From Aquimonas sp044377145 (GTDB lineage: Bacteria; Pseudomonadota; Gammaproteobacteria; Xanthomonadales; Xanthomonadaceae): a stretch of 64,000 bases of DNA. Position 1 is the stretch's first letter. Every line of letters begins with the position of its first letter. The translations under genes were made by a program, and so were the position numbers. This document shows, one piece after another, positions 18,068 to 26,200 of the stretch. The DNA is taken from contig NZ_JBILJQ010000004.1 of assembly GCF_044377145.1 (NCBI RefSeq), positions 66,816-130,815 on the forward strand. Reading direction: 5' to 3'. Under the pieces are notes generated by a model. The model had not been told where the DNA came from. It saw only the letters and a program-made list of their open reading frames with translations, and made no database searches.

Positions 18068-19255
18068 TCAAAGCACCGCTCTGAGCGCCTGCGCGAAATG
18101 CCCGATGTTGGCCTCGGACAAGCCCGCGATGTTCATGCGGCTGCTGCCGACCATGTAGATCGCGTGCTCGGTCTTCAGGCGCTCGACCTGCTCGGAGCTG
18201 ATGCCGAGGAAGCTGAACATGCCGCGCTGGCGTTCGATGAAGCTGAAATCGCGCGGCACGCCCGCAGCGGCGAGGTGCTCGACCATCAGGCCGCGGTAGT
18301 GATTGATGCGGCCGCGCATGTCGGCCAGTTCCTGCAGCCACTGCGCGCGCAGCTCGGGGTCGTCGAGAATCTCGCGAACGAGGATCGCGCCGTGCGCCGG
18401 CGGCATCGAGTACACGTTGCGGATCGCCGACAGCAGCTGCGAGAAGGTGGCCTGGGTCTGGGCGGCGCTGTGGCCGATCACGCTGAGTGCACCGATGCGC
18501 TCGCGATACAGACCGAAGTTCTTCGAGCATGAGGTCGCCAGCAGCAGTTCTGGCAGACGCTGAGCCAGCAGGCGCGGCCCGAATGCATCGCTGTCGAGAT
18601 CGGTGCTGAAGCCCTGGTAGGCCATGTCGACGAAACACAGAAAGCCCTGCCGTTCGGCCAGCTGTGCCACCGCCTCCCAGTGCTGCGGCTCAAGATCGAC
18701 ACCGCTCGGGTTGTGGCAGCAGGCATGCAGCAGAACCACATCGCCAGCCGGCACCTCGGTCAATGCCGCCAGCATCGCCTCGGCGCGCAAAGACTGGGTG
18801 GCGGCGTCGTAGTACGAGTACTCGCGCACCTTCAGGCCGGCGGCCTTGAACACCGAGGGATGGTTGCCCCAGGTCGGGTCGCTGACCCACACCGTGGCAT
18901 CCGGCCGAGCGCGCTTGATCAACTCCGCCGCCATTCGCAGCGCACCGGTGCCACCGGGCGTGTGCGCGGTTGCAACGCGGCCCTCAGCGAGCGCAGGCAC
19001 ATCGCCCAGGGCGAGCCTTTCGAGCGCAGCGTTGAAGCCGGGATCACCGGCCATGCCGATATAGGTCTTGCTGTCCTCGCGCTCGCTGCGGCGCGCTTCG
19101 GCGCGCTTTACGCAGGCCAGTACCGGCGTGTGCCCGACCTCATCCTTGTACACGCCAACGCCCAGGTCGATCTTGTGCGGCCGCGGGTCGGCACGGAACG
19201 CGGCCATCAGGCTGAGGATAGGATCGGCGGGGGCAGGCTGCAGCTCGAAGAACAT
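18068..19255 (-). CDS. tyrB: Aromatic amino acid / aspartate aminotransferase
   Basis: PLP-dependent class I transaminase (tyrosine, phenylalanine or aspartate with 2-oxoglutarate). 395 residues from the ATG at 19255, where homology starts (MFFELQPAPADPILSLM); the frame is open upstream but runs through a repeat. Signature features: IDLGVGVYKDE, KTYIGMAGDPGFN, HACCHNPSGVDL, FVDMAYQGF and the PLP lysine in TSCSKNFGLYRERIG. The tail is complete (MNIAGLSEANI). AspC and TyrB are hard to separate by sequence alone; members in this lineage are usually called aromatic aminotransferase. Confidence 0.9.
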   Translation of the reverse strand: MFFELQPAPADPILSLMAAFRADPRPHKIDLGVGVYKDEVGHTPVLACVKRAEARRSEREDSKTYIGMAGDPGFNAALERLALGDVPALAEGRVATAHTPGGTGALRMAAELIKRARPDATVWVSDPTWGNHPSVFKAAGLKVREYSYYDAATQSLRAEAMLAALTEVPAGDVVLLHACCHNPSGVDLEPQHWEAVAQLAERQGFLCFVDMAYQGFSTDLDSDAFGPRLLAQRLPELLLATSCSKNFGLYRERIGALSVIGHSAAQTQATFSQLLSAIRNVYSMPPAHGAILVREILDDPELRAQWLQELADMRGRINHYRGLMVEHLAAAGVPRDFSFIERQRGMFSFLGISSEQVERLKTEHAIYMVGSSRMNIAGLSEANIGHFAQALRAVL

Positions 19256-19687
19256 CGCGAAGGCTCCGGGAAAGACGAGCCCCGAAGGATAGGCGCTCCG
19301 CCTCGGCAGGACCAATGCAGGTGACGCATATGGGCCGCCGGCACACACGCTGGCGTAGGGTCTGCGGACCTCAGCGCACACTGCCACCGCGCGCTGCGTG
19401 AGCCGCGCTCGCTCACGGCACCTGTGGCGCGTTGAACGCAGCCTTGCATTCGCCGCTTGGGCGTAACGTCCATCCTGTGGCCTGCGCGGAGCGGCCCGTC
19501 TGTAGGTAGGGCCAAGCGGCCTTTCTGTAGGTTGGGCCAAGCGCAGCGCGGCCCAACATCGCAGACTTCAGCGCTTGCCGATCCTTGAAGCGGGCGATGT
19601 TGGGCCTCGCTGCGCTCGGCACCAACCTATCGGAGCCGAGCTTCGCTGCGCTGAGCACCAAGCTTCCGAAACCGGAGCATCGCTGCG
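19256..19687. promoter_or_regulatory. 432-bp spacer upstream of the aminotransferase
   Basis: Contains the aminotransferase promoter (not placed) and the inverted-repeat pair described separately at 19527-19630. Related partial copies flank it: tgtaggtagggccaagcgg at 19501 and cgagcttcgctgcgctgagc near 19638. No gene was recognised. Confidence 0.5.
19527..19630. repeat. 36-bp inverted repeat pair (GTAGGTTGGGCC...GGCCCAACATCGC family)
   Basis: Copy 1 at 19527-19562 and copy 2 at 19594-19630 are reverse complements with few mismatches, separated by 31 bp. Each copy also has internal dyad symmetry (ttgggcc ... ggcccaa). RNA from here could form a stem of more than 30 bp. Elements of this look are scattered between genes in xanthomonads. 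No terminator-type T-run follows. Confidence 0.8.
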
Positions 19688-20740
19688 TCAGCTACGTCCG
19701 AACAAGCGCAGAAGTGCGCCGCGCAAACGCGACCATAGTCCGCCTCCGCTCGATGTGTTTGACTGCGACGCGCTTCCCCCCACGCCCGCATCAAAGGCCA
19801 GCTCGACGTTGCCCAGACGGATCTTGTCGGTGGTCTTGAGGTACGCGCTGAGCACTTTGCGGCCATTGACGAAGGTGCCATTGACCGACATCAGGTTGAC
19901 CACTTTCCAGCGGCCATCCTCAAGCACCAGTTGGGCATGCCGGCCGGACACGCTTTCGTCGAGGATGCGGATATCGGCACCGGCATCGCGGCCCAACTCC
20001 CACTTGCGATTGCCGGCACCGACATCAAGCCCGAAGATCTCGCCGGCGACGGCGTGATTCAGGCCGATCAGACGCGGCTGTCGGACGGGGCAATGCGCGC
20101 GCGCAGCCTCGATCAAACCCTCGGTGTCACCGGTCTTCTGGCTGATCTGGCGCAACAGGGCCGGCAGTGCCTGCGTATGCGAGGCCGCTTCCAGGCGGTC
20201 GGATTCCGCCCAGCTCAGCGGAATGCCGGGCGCGCTGATCGGCTCGGATGCAGGCCGACGCGGCTGCGCGGGCAACGGCACCGCGGGCGCTGGCGGCAGC
20301 AGAACGGGCGCGTCGGCGGGCGCGCGTGCCGGCATGGCGGACTGCACGGTTTTCAGTGCTGCATCAGCCGGTGGCGGTAGCCGCGCGCCCACGACGGTGC
20401 GATCACGCTCGCGCTCAGGCGCGGCTGCAACGGCAGAGGCCGCGCCGGCCGCCAGCACCAGATAGGCGACATCGTCAAAACAGATGATGTCCGAGGGCTT
20501 GACGCGGGTCGCGCTGGTCACCGCCTCGCCATTGACCGTGGTGCCATTGGTCGAGCCCAGGTCTTCGACCCACAGCGCGTTGTCGACCAGCTTGAAGCGG
20601 GCGTGCTGGCGCGACACCACGCCGAGCTTGATCACCAGATCGCAGTCATCGCCGCGGCCCACCGTCATGCCGCTGCGTACCGGTGTCTCGGTGCCGTCGG
20701 CTTCGGCGCGAAGCTTGAAGCCGCTGGATTCAACGCTCAT
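19688..20740 (-). CDS. Protein with two FHA domains
   Basis: 350 residues from the ATG at 20740. FHA domains bind phosphothreonine peptides. FHA 1 (about 10-95) has GRGDDCDLVI, SRQHARF and STNGTTVNGE; FHA 2 (about 245-330) has LGRDAGADIRI, SGRHAQL and SVNGTFVNG. Both keep the Gly-Arg, Ser-x-x-His and Asn-Gly residues needed for phosphopeptide contact. Between them lie a proline/alanine-rich linker and a helical segment. No membrane helix is visible. It lies 186 bp after the last gene of the multiheme operon, same strand, and may be its cytoplasmic signalling partner. The only Ser/Thr kinase in the window is at 56541. Confidence 0.9.
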   Translation of the reverse strand: MSVESSGFKLRAEADGTETPVRSGMTVGRGDDCDLVIKLGVVSRQHARFKLVDNALWVEDLGSTNGTTVNGEAVTSATRVKPSDIICFDDVAYLVLAAGAASAVAAAPERERDRTVVGARLPPPADAALKTVQSAMPARAPADAPVLLPPAPAVPLPAQPRRPASEPISAPGIPLSWAESDRLEAASHTQALPALLRQISQKTGDTEGLIEAARAHCPVRQPRLIGLNHAVAGEIFGLDVGAGNRKWELGRDAGADIRILDESVSGRHAQLVLEDGRWKVVNLMSVNGTFVNGRKVLSAYLKTTDKIRLGNVELAFDAGVGGSASQSNTSSGGGLWSRLRGALLRLFGRS

Positions 20741-20877
20741 GTCGCATTTCCCTTCGCACATCCGTATGCGCGCATTCTCGCTGGCCGGCGAGCCAAGGGC
20801 AAAGCATTCGATGGCGACGTCGCCCGTCAGGAACACGCCTGTGGAACGGTTGGCTCAATCGCTCAATCGCTCGGGAC

Positions 20878-20921
20878 GCTGCGGGTGCTGAGGGTGCTGC
20901 GGCGCGCGATGCACCCGCAGC
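20878..20921 (-). repeat. 11-bp perfect inverted repeat at the 3' end of the multiheme operon
   Basis: gctgcgggtgc (20878-20888) pairs exactly with gcacccgcagc (20911-20921) around a 22-base loop, immediately beyond the pentaheme stop codon. There is no T-run on the minus strand, so it may protect the mRNA 3' end or attenuate read-through into the FHA gene rather than act as an intrinsic terminator. Confidence 0.55.
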
Positions 20922-20926
20922 AGCGG

Positions 20927-22234
20927 TCAACGCGTGCCCGGCAGCTTGGCCGCCGCGCTCGCAAAGCGCGCCGCGCGGAAGCGGTGCTCATCCTCCAGGC
21001 TGGCGAACAGCTGATCGAGCTGGGGTTTCAGCGACTCGCCCTCGCCCAGTTCGATGCAGAGCGTCTCCACTGCCAGATAGGCCTGCTCGGCGGCGGCGAA
21101 GTCGCGATACTCGCCGCCCGCAGCACGGCGCAGCAGGGCGCTGCGCAGGCGACGCAGATCCTCCGGTGCGAAGCTGCGTCCTGAAAGACCGGCGACCACC
21201 GCGTCCATCTGACTGTCCATGCGCGCGGCAACGGTCTGGATCGCCGTCAAGCCGCCGCCGGTCGCGCGATGCAGAGCGTTGAGCTCGCGCTTGAAGCTCT
21301 GCGCCTGCGGCGGGTTCATCACCTCCAGCGCGGCGATCAGCAGCAGCGCACTGCTGTCGTTCAGCCGCACCGCCCCCTGCGCGAGCCCGGCGTGCACGGC
21401 CGTCTGGCCGTCACGGCGATCGTCCATCGGGTGGTGACAGGCGTGGCAGTCGAACGCGGCCAATTCGGGGAACAGCCCACCGCGCACGAAGCGCGGGCTG
21501 CGCAGCAGGGCGGTCTGCGCTTTGACTCCGTGCGCCAGCCCCTGCACCCACAGACTCACCGCGCTGTGCGCACCCTTGCGCTCGAGGTAGTCCTCGTCAA
21601 TGTCGAAGTGCGCCGGCTGGTTGGCGGTGAAAGCCACCAGTTCAAACGACAGCCGCGGATGGCCCGCCGCCATCATGTCGTGGCCGGCAAACTTCTCGCT
21701 GTTGCCGTAGTGACACGACAGGCACAGCTCGGCGCGCACGCCGGCATCTTCGGTCCGGTTCAAACCTTTCTCGACATTGTCGGCGTGGGACACGCCGGCT
21801 TCGGCATGCGAGGCGATCCAGCCTTCCGCGCCGCCGTGGCAGGCTTCGCAGCCGACGCCATCGGAGAGCTGGAATTTCGGCCCGCGCTGGGCTTCGGCGA
21901 CGTTGTCAGCGTGGCAGTCCAGGCAGGCCTTGGCCTCGTGGGCAGGGCCAATGCCGAGCTTGCGCGCGATCGCCTGCGATTCGGCGCTGAGCAGGGTCTG
22001 ATAGGCCCGCGCGTGTCGATCCTCGCGGGACCACAGGCGGTACTCGTCCAGCCGCACCCGCGCGTTCTCATCCGCCACCACCCGGCCGTGGCAGGCGCTG
22101 CTGGCGCAGGTCGCCGGGCCGAGGTGTTGATGGCTGAGCGGCGCCTCCACCGGCTGCGCCAGTGCACCCGCGCTTGCCAACAGCGCCAGCAGTCCCAGCG
22201 CGGCGCGCTTATTCCGGCAATTGGTCATGGACAT
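20927..22234 (-). CDS. Periplasmic pentaheme cytochrome c, c554-like
   Basis: Seventh gene of the redox operon. 435 residues with a Sec signal peptide (about 1-27, ending GALAQ). Four CXXCH heme sites, at about 104, 129, 171 and 263, plus one CX4CH site at about 43 (CASSACH), the first-heme form seen in cytochrome c554-like proteins. A bis-His arrangement is plausible from extra histidines (GHDMMAAGHPRLSFE). The C-terminal third (about 290-435) is helical and heme-free. Its start overlaps the end of the decaheme-propeller gene by 26 nt, indicating translational coupling. Likely a periplasmic or outer-membrane electron carrier; enzymatic activity cannot be excluded. Confidence 0.88.
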   Translation of the reverse strand: MSMTNCRNKRAALGLLALLASAGALAQPVEAPLSHQHLGPATCASSACHGRVVADENARVRLDEYRLWSREDRHARAYQTLLSAESQAIARKLGIGPAHEAKACLDCHADNVAEAQRGPKFQLSDGVGCEACHGGAEGWIASHAEAGVSHADNVEKGLNRTEDAGVRAELCLSCHYGNSEKFAGHDMMAAGHPRLSFELVAFTANQPAHFDIDEDYLERKGAHSAVSLWVQGLAHGVKAQTALLRSPRFVRGGLFPELAAFDCHACHHPMDDRRDGQTAVHAGLAQGAVRLNDSSALLLIAALEVMNPPQAQSFKRELNALHRATGGGLTAIQTVAARMDSQMDAVVAGLSGRSFAPEDLRRLRSALLRRAAGGEYRDFAAAEQAYLAVETLCIELGEGESLKPQLDQLFASLEDEHRFRAARFASAAAKLPGTR

Positions 22235-25200
22235 ACCAAGGCTCCCCGTTGGCGTTCAGATACAGGCGCTGCATTTCTTCGAGATTGAGCGGACGCGCAC
22301 CGCGACGGCCGAACACCGCCACCTGGCCGCCGGTTTCATCCACGCCGCGGTCGCGCTCCAATGCCCGCGACAGACTCAAGGCAGGGCGGCGGGTCGGATA
22401 GTGCGCGATCAATTCGGGCTTCGGTGCCGGCGAGAAACCGTAGAAGTTCGGTTGCGAGGCCGGCGACGTCAGCTGCAGCACCTTCAGGCCCTCGCGGCCG
22501 TCGGCGACATAGGCGAACAGCGAGGCATTGGTGGTGGCCACCACCACGTCGCGGGCGTCGGCGATGCCCTCGGCCGCGCCGAGCCGCTGGTACTCGCGCA
22601 TCGCCTCGGGCCGGCGGATATCCACCAGCACCAGGCCTTCATCGGCGGCCGCCACGTAGGCGTAGTCGCGCACCACGAACACGCGGCGGGCGTCCTTGAA
22701 CGCGAGGGTGTTGTTGTCGACCACCCGCGGCCGGGCCGGGTCGGTGACATCGACCGCCTTCAGGCCGGCATCGTCGACCACGAACAGGTAGCGGAACTGC
22801 ACCGCCGCCGCACGCGCGCCGGGCAACGCGATCTGCGCCTCCACCCGCGGGTGCAGTGGTGTATCGAGATTCACCACCACCACCCCGCGCGGCGTGCTGA
22901 TGTAGGCACGGTAGCCGGCCATTTCGATATGCCGCGCACCATCGAGCACGCCGTCCGGGTTCCAGGTCAGTGCGCGGCTCAGGTCGTTGTTGCGCGGCTC
23001 GGCATCGGCCAGCGTATTGACGTCGACCAGGATCAAACCCTCGACCGCGTCAGTCACCAGCGCATAGTTGTAGATCGGATGGAAGGGCTGTTCGAGGTTG
23101 TCCACGCGCATGAGATCGCCCTGATTGCGCTCCGGGTGCACCGGCTGGGTGGTGACCAGATGCAGGCAGGTGGCGTTCTCGGACTTCACTCGCGTGCCCT
23201 GCCCCAGCGGGCTGAACGGCGCGGTGACGATCCGTTGGCTGTAGCCCTTGTTCGCGATGTTGGCGACGTCGTACACCCGAAGACCTTCGTCGCCGGCCGC
23301 GGCATACAGATACTCGCCGCGCAGCTGCACGCAGCCGACCTCGCCCGAACGATGGCGATGCCCGGTCTGCAGTTCGCGCTCGCGCTGCTGGTGCTCCCTG
23401 AACCAGTCCGGGTAGGCGTAGCGATGCAGGTAGCTGCCGATCACCGCCTGCGGCTCGTCCCATTCGGTGACCTGCACCGCGGCCACTTCGCCGGCCCCGC
23501 CGACGTAGGCGTGGTAGCCGACGAAATCGATGAACTTGGTGCCGAGCATCAGCGTCTGCGCCAGGATCGCGTTGTTGTCGCCATCGGCCGACAGATGGCA
23601 GTCGCTGCAGACACGGGTTTCGGTCTTGCGCTCGGTGTGCGGGTAGTGCGGGTTCATCGCCTGCGAGCTGAAGCCGCTGGCCGCGATCGGCGGCTGCTGC
23701 ACATAGATGCGTTCGCGGCTCGAATTGGTCGACGACAGCACCAAGGCCGAGGAGCTGCGCACCGGCGCGATCTTGCCGCCCTTGGCCGGGCTGTGGCGGC
23801 CGAGCATGAAGACCTCATCGCGTGCGACCTGCGGGTTGTAGGTGGCGTAGTTGCGCGTCGCGCCGCCCTCGTAGTGGTGGCGCTCGGTCTTCCAGTTGGC
23901 CTCGACCGGCAGGTGGCAGCCGCCGCAGGTCGTGGTCCAGCTGGTGTGGCAGGCGTAGCACTCCATCTTCTCGGAGCTGTGCGCATAGGTGGCCGGGTCG
24001 ACATCGGGGCCGAAGGCCTGGGTTTCAGTATCGGAGCCGACTGTCTTCGCGCGCGCCGCCTTGGCGTTGTAGTGCGCATTGCCCGGGGTGACGCTGTCGC
24101 GCACCAGGCTCATCTCCCATTCGAGCTCGGGATCCATCATCGAGCGCTGGAACAGCGTGTCGCCGATCCACTCGAAGCGGCGGCGGCCATCGGGCGTGCG
24201 CAGCAGGCGCAGGTCCTGACCGCCGTCGAGCGCCGCCGGATTTGAGGTGTACAGGCTCGGATAGGTCGTGGCATCGCCATGGCAGTCCTTGCAGCCGACC
24301 TCGACCGCCAGCGCCACTTCGCCACCGATGTGCCCATTGCCGTGCGAGTCGCTGCTGAAATGACAGTCGACGCAGTGCATGCCGACATCGACATGGATCG
24401 AGGACAGGTGCACCGCTTTCTTGAACTTCTCCGGGTCGTCGTTCGCCACCTGCGCGCCCTCGGCATCCAGCAGGTTGCCGTCGCGGTCGCGCTTGTAGAC
24501 GCCGCGGAAATTCCAGCCGTGGCCGTGGTAGTCCGCGAACTGGGTGTCGGAGAGCTGCGGGTTCATGTCCCAGACCTGGGCCAGGAAATCGATGTCGCCC
24601 CATTTGCCGCGCGGCGCCGCGCCCTCGGGATTGCGCTCCAGCACCGCGCGCATCTGCCCGGCGTCCGGATACTGCTGCTGTTCCGGCCACATGTGCGGCG
24701 CATCGGACTCGTAGTCCCACATGGTGTAGCCGAGGAAGGTGTTCATGAACATGTTCGGCTGGTGCATGTGGCAGACCATGCACTGGCTGCTCGGAATCGC
24801 GCGGGTGAAGCCGTGCTTGAGCGGGTGGCCGGAGCGATCCTTCGGAATGGTCGGATCGACACTGGCGCTGGTGCCGGCATGGCCGTGCATCGCATACGGC
24901 CCGGAGTGGCGCGGGTCGCGATCGTTGGCGTACACCACATGGCAGGACGCGCAGCCGGAATGGCGATAGTCGCCCGGCTGATCGTTGGTGCCGGCGAACC
25001 ACATCATCGGGTCGTTCAGCCGGGTCTTGTGCATGTTCAGCACCGGAACCGAAATCCGCGCACCGGTGCCGGGGCCACGATTGGATTGGCGGATGTCCGG
25101 CCGGCCCGGCTCTTCCAGACGCTGGATGTTGCCGGCGATGTTCGGAACCCCGGTTTCAGGGAACAGGCTGAGGATGTTGCGACCGCCACGCTCGAACACG

Positions 25201-26189
25201 CGGAAGTTGTCACCCGGCTTGATCGTCTCGAAGGCCGGCAGCGGCAGCAGCTCGGCCAGAATGCCGCGCGATTTCATCTCGGGCGTGGGCGGGATCGGTG
25301 CCAGCACGCTGCCGGGGTGGCCGTCGTCGGTATAGGCCTCGCCCAGAATGGATTGCTTGAACGGCAGGATGCCGTTGTTGTACGCCGCACCTGCCCAGAA
25401 CATCGCCCCGGTCGCCATCAGGCTGCGTCGCGCCGCGTCGATCACCGGCTGATGGCAGGCACCGCAGGCGAGCTCATTGACGCGATAGTCGGAGGGATTG
25501 ATGAAGCGCACGAACTCCGGGCGCTCCGCATTCAGCAGGGTGTAGGTGCGCTCGGGTGTGGCGCTGGTGTCCCAGGCCTCCGGAAACCGCGGCAGCACGT
25601 GCGCCTGCTCCATCGCAGCGGTGTAGACGGCATCCCCCTGCACCGCACCTGTGGCGACCTGCACGGCCGCATTGCCGCCGTGACAGTCGACGCAGCCCAG
25701 CTTCACCGCCGGGTTGTCGTGCATGGTCGGCATGTCGGTCTGGGTGTGGCAGCCCAGGCAGCCGGCGCTATTGGCCGCGGCCTGCTCGGCGCTCTGGCTG
25801 GCCGGCGCGGCCGCGCCCATCGGGTCGCTGCGTTCGACCGCCTCGTAGTTGCCGCCAGCGGCGAAGCTGAGGCTGGAGGCAAGGGCGAGGACCGCCGCAA
25901 ACCCCCATCGCCCATAGGTTGGGTCTTGACCCACCAACCGGCCATAGGGTGGGTCTTGACCCACCAACCGGCCATAGGGTGGGTCTTGACCCACCGCCGC
26001 TGAGGTCTGGCCGCGGTTCAAGTCGCTCCGGACCACCCAAATGGGCGCGGTGGCTGGGTGGGGAGATCGGTGGGTCAAGACCCACCCTATGGATGCGGGC
26101 TGGGTCAAGATCCACCCTATGAAAGCGCGACGGGTCTGCGTCAGAGCTGCGGCCTTGGAGCGCATCACCGCGAATAGCTGCGCGATCAT
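22209..26189 (-). CDS. Secreted decaheme cytochrome c with C-terminal LVIVD-like propeller
   Basis: Sixth gene of the redox operon; 1326 residues. Ten CXXCH motifs lie at about 143, 166, 241, 412, 469, 605, 632, 743, 754 and 860. A beta-propeller follows (about 935-1250) with repeated YAYVAAADEGLVLVDI-type blades typical of LVIVD repeats, which are found on cell-surface proteins. The start at 26189 has GAAGGGGG six bases upstream, 11 nt after the barrel stop. The hydrophobic signal core (RWGFAAVLALASSLSFA) begins only at about residue 94, because about 210 bp of 30-bp repeats interrupt the n-region. A GTG at 25934 would give a normal-length signal but has no Shine-Dalgarno. Likely exported, perhaps surface exposed, as the terminal conduit. 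Confidence 0.85.
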   Translation of the reverse strand: MIAQLFAVMRSKAAALTQTRRAFIGWILTQPASIGWVLTHRSPHPATAPIWVVRSDLNRGQTSAAVGQDPPYGRLVGQDPPYGRLVGQDPTYGRWGFAAVLALASSLSFAAGGNYEAVERSDPMGAAAPASQSAEQAAANSAGCLGCHTQTDMPTMHDNPAVKLGCVDCHGGNAAVQVATGAVQGDAVYTAAMEQAHVLPRFPEAWDTSATPERTYTLLNAERPEFVRFINPSDYRVNELACGACHQPVIDAARRSLMATGAMFWAGAAYNNGILPFKQSILGEAYTDDGHPGSVLAPIPPTPEMKSRGILAELLPLPAFETIKPGDNFRVFERGGRNILSLFPETGVPNIAGNIQRLEEPGRPDIRQSNRGPGTGARISVPVLNMHKTRLNDPMMWFAGTNDQPGDYRHSGCASCHVVYANDRDPRHSGPYAMHGHAGTSASVDPTIPKDRSGHPLKHGFTRAIPSSQCMVCHMHQPNMFMNTFLGYTMWDYESDAPHMWPEQQQYPDAGQMRAVLERNPEGAAPRGKWGDIDFLAQVWDMNPQLSDTQFADYHGHGWNFRGVYKRDRDGNLLDAEGAQVANDDPEKFKKAVHLSSIHVDVGMHCVDCHFSSDSHGNGHIGGEVALAVEVGCKDCHGDATTYPSLYTSNPAALDGGQDLRLLRTPDGRRRFEWIGDTLFQRSMMDPELEWEMSLVRDSVTPGNAHYNAKAARAKTVGSDTETQAFGPDVDPATYAHSSEKMECYACHTSWTTTCGGCHLPVEANWKTERHHYEGGATRNYATYNPQVARDEVFMLGRHSPAKGGKIAPVRSSSALVLSSTNSSRERIYVQQPPIAASGFSSQAMNPHYPHTERKTETRVCSDCHLSADGDNNAILAQTLMLGTKFIDFVGYHAYVGGAGEVAAVQVTEWDEPQAVIGSYLHRYAYPDWFREHQQRERELQTGHRHRSGEVGCVQLRGEYLYAAAGDEGLRVYDVANIANKGYSQRIVTAPFSPLGQGTRVKSENATCLHLVTTQPVHPERNQGDLMRVDNLEQPFHPIYNYALVTDAVEGLILVDVNTLADAEPRNNDLSRALTWNPDGVLDGARHIEMAGYRAYISTPRGVVVVNLDTPLHPRVEAQIALPGARAAAVQFRYLFVVDDAGLKAVDVTDPARPRVVDNNTLAFKDARRVFVVRDYAYVAAADEGLVLVDIRRPEAMREYQRLGAAEGIADARDVVVATTNASLFAYVADGREGLKVLQLTSPASQPNFYGFSPAPKPELIAHYPTRRPALSLSRALERDRGVDETGGQVAVFGRRGARPLNLEEMQRLYLNANGEPWYVHDQLPE
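25912..26121. repeat. 30-bp palindromic repeats inside the decaheme gene N-terminus
   Basis: Three direct copies with an exact 30-bp period start at 25912, 25942 and 25972. Each contains the near-perfect palindrome gggtc-tt-gaccc extended to ggtgggtcttgacccacc. Two more copies in inverted orientation lie at 26069-26092 and 26099-26121, again 30 bp apart. Because 30 is divisible by three, the frame stays open and the direct copies encode VGQDPPYGRL-type decapeptides. The element looks like an intergenic repeat that landed in a coding region. Confidence 0.85.
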
Positions 26190-26200
26190 GATCGCCCCCT

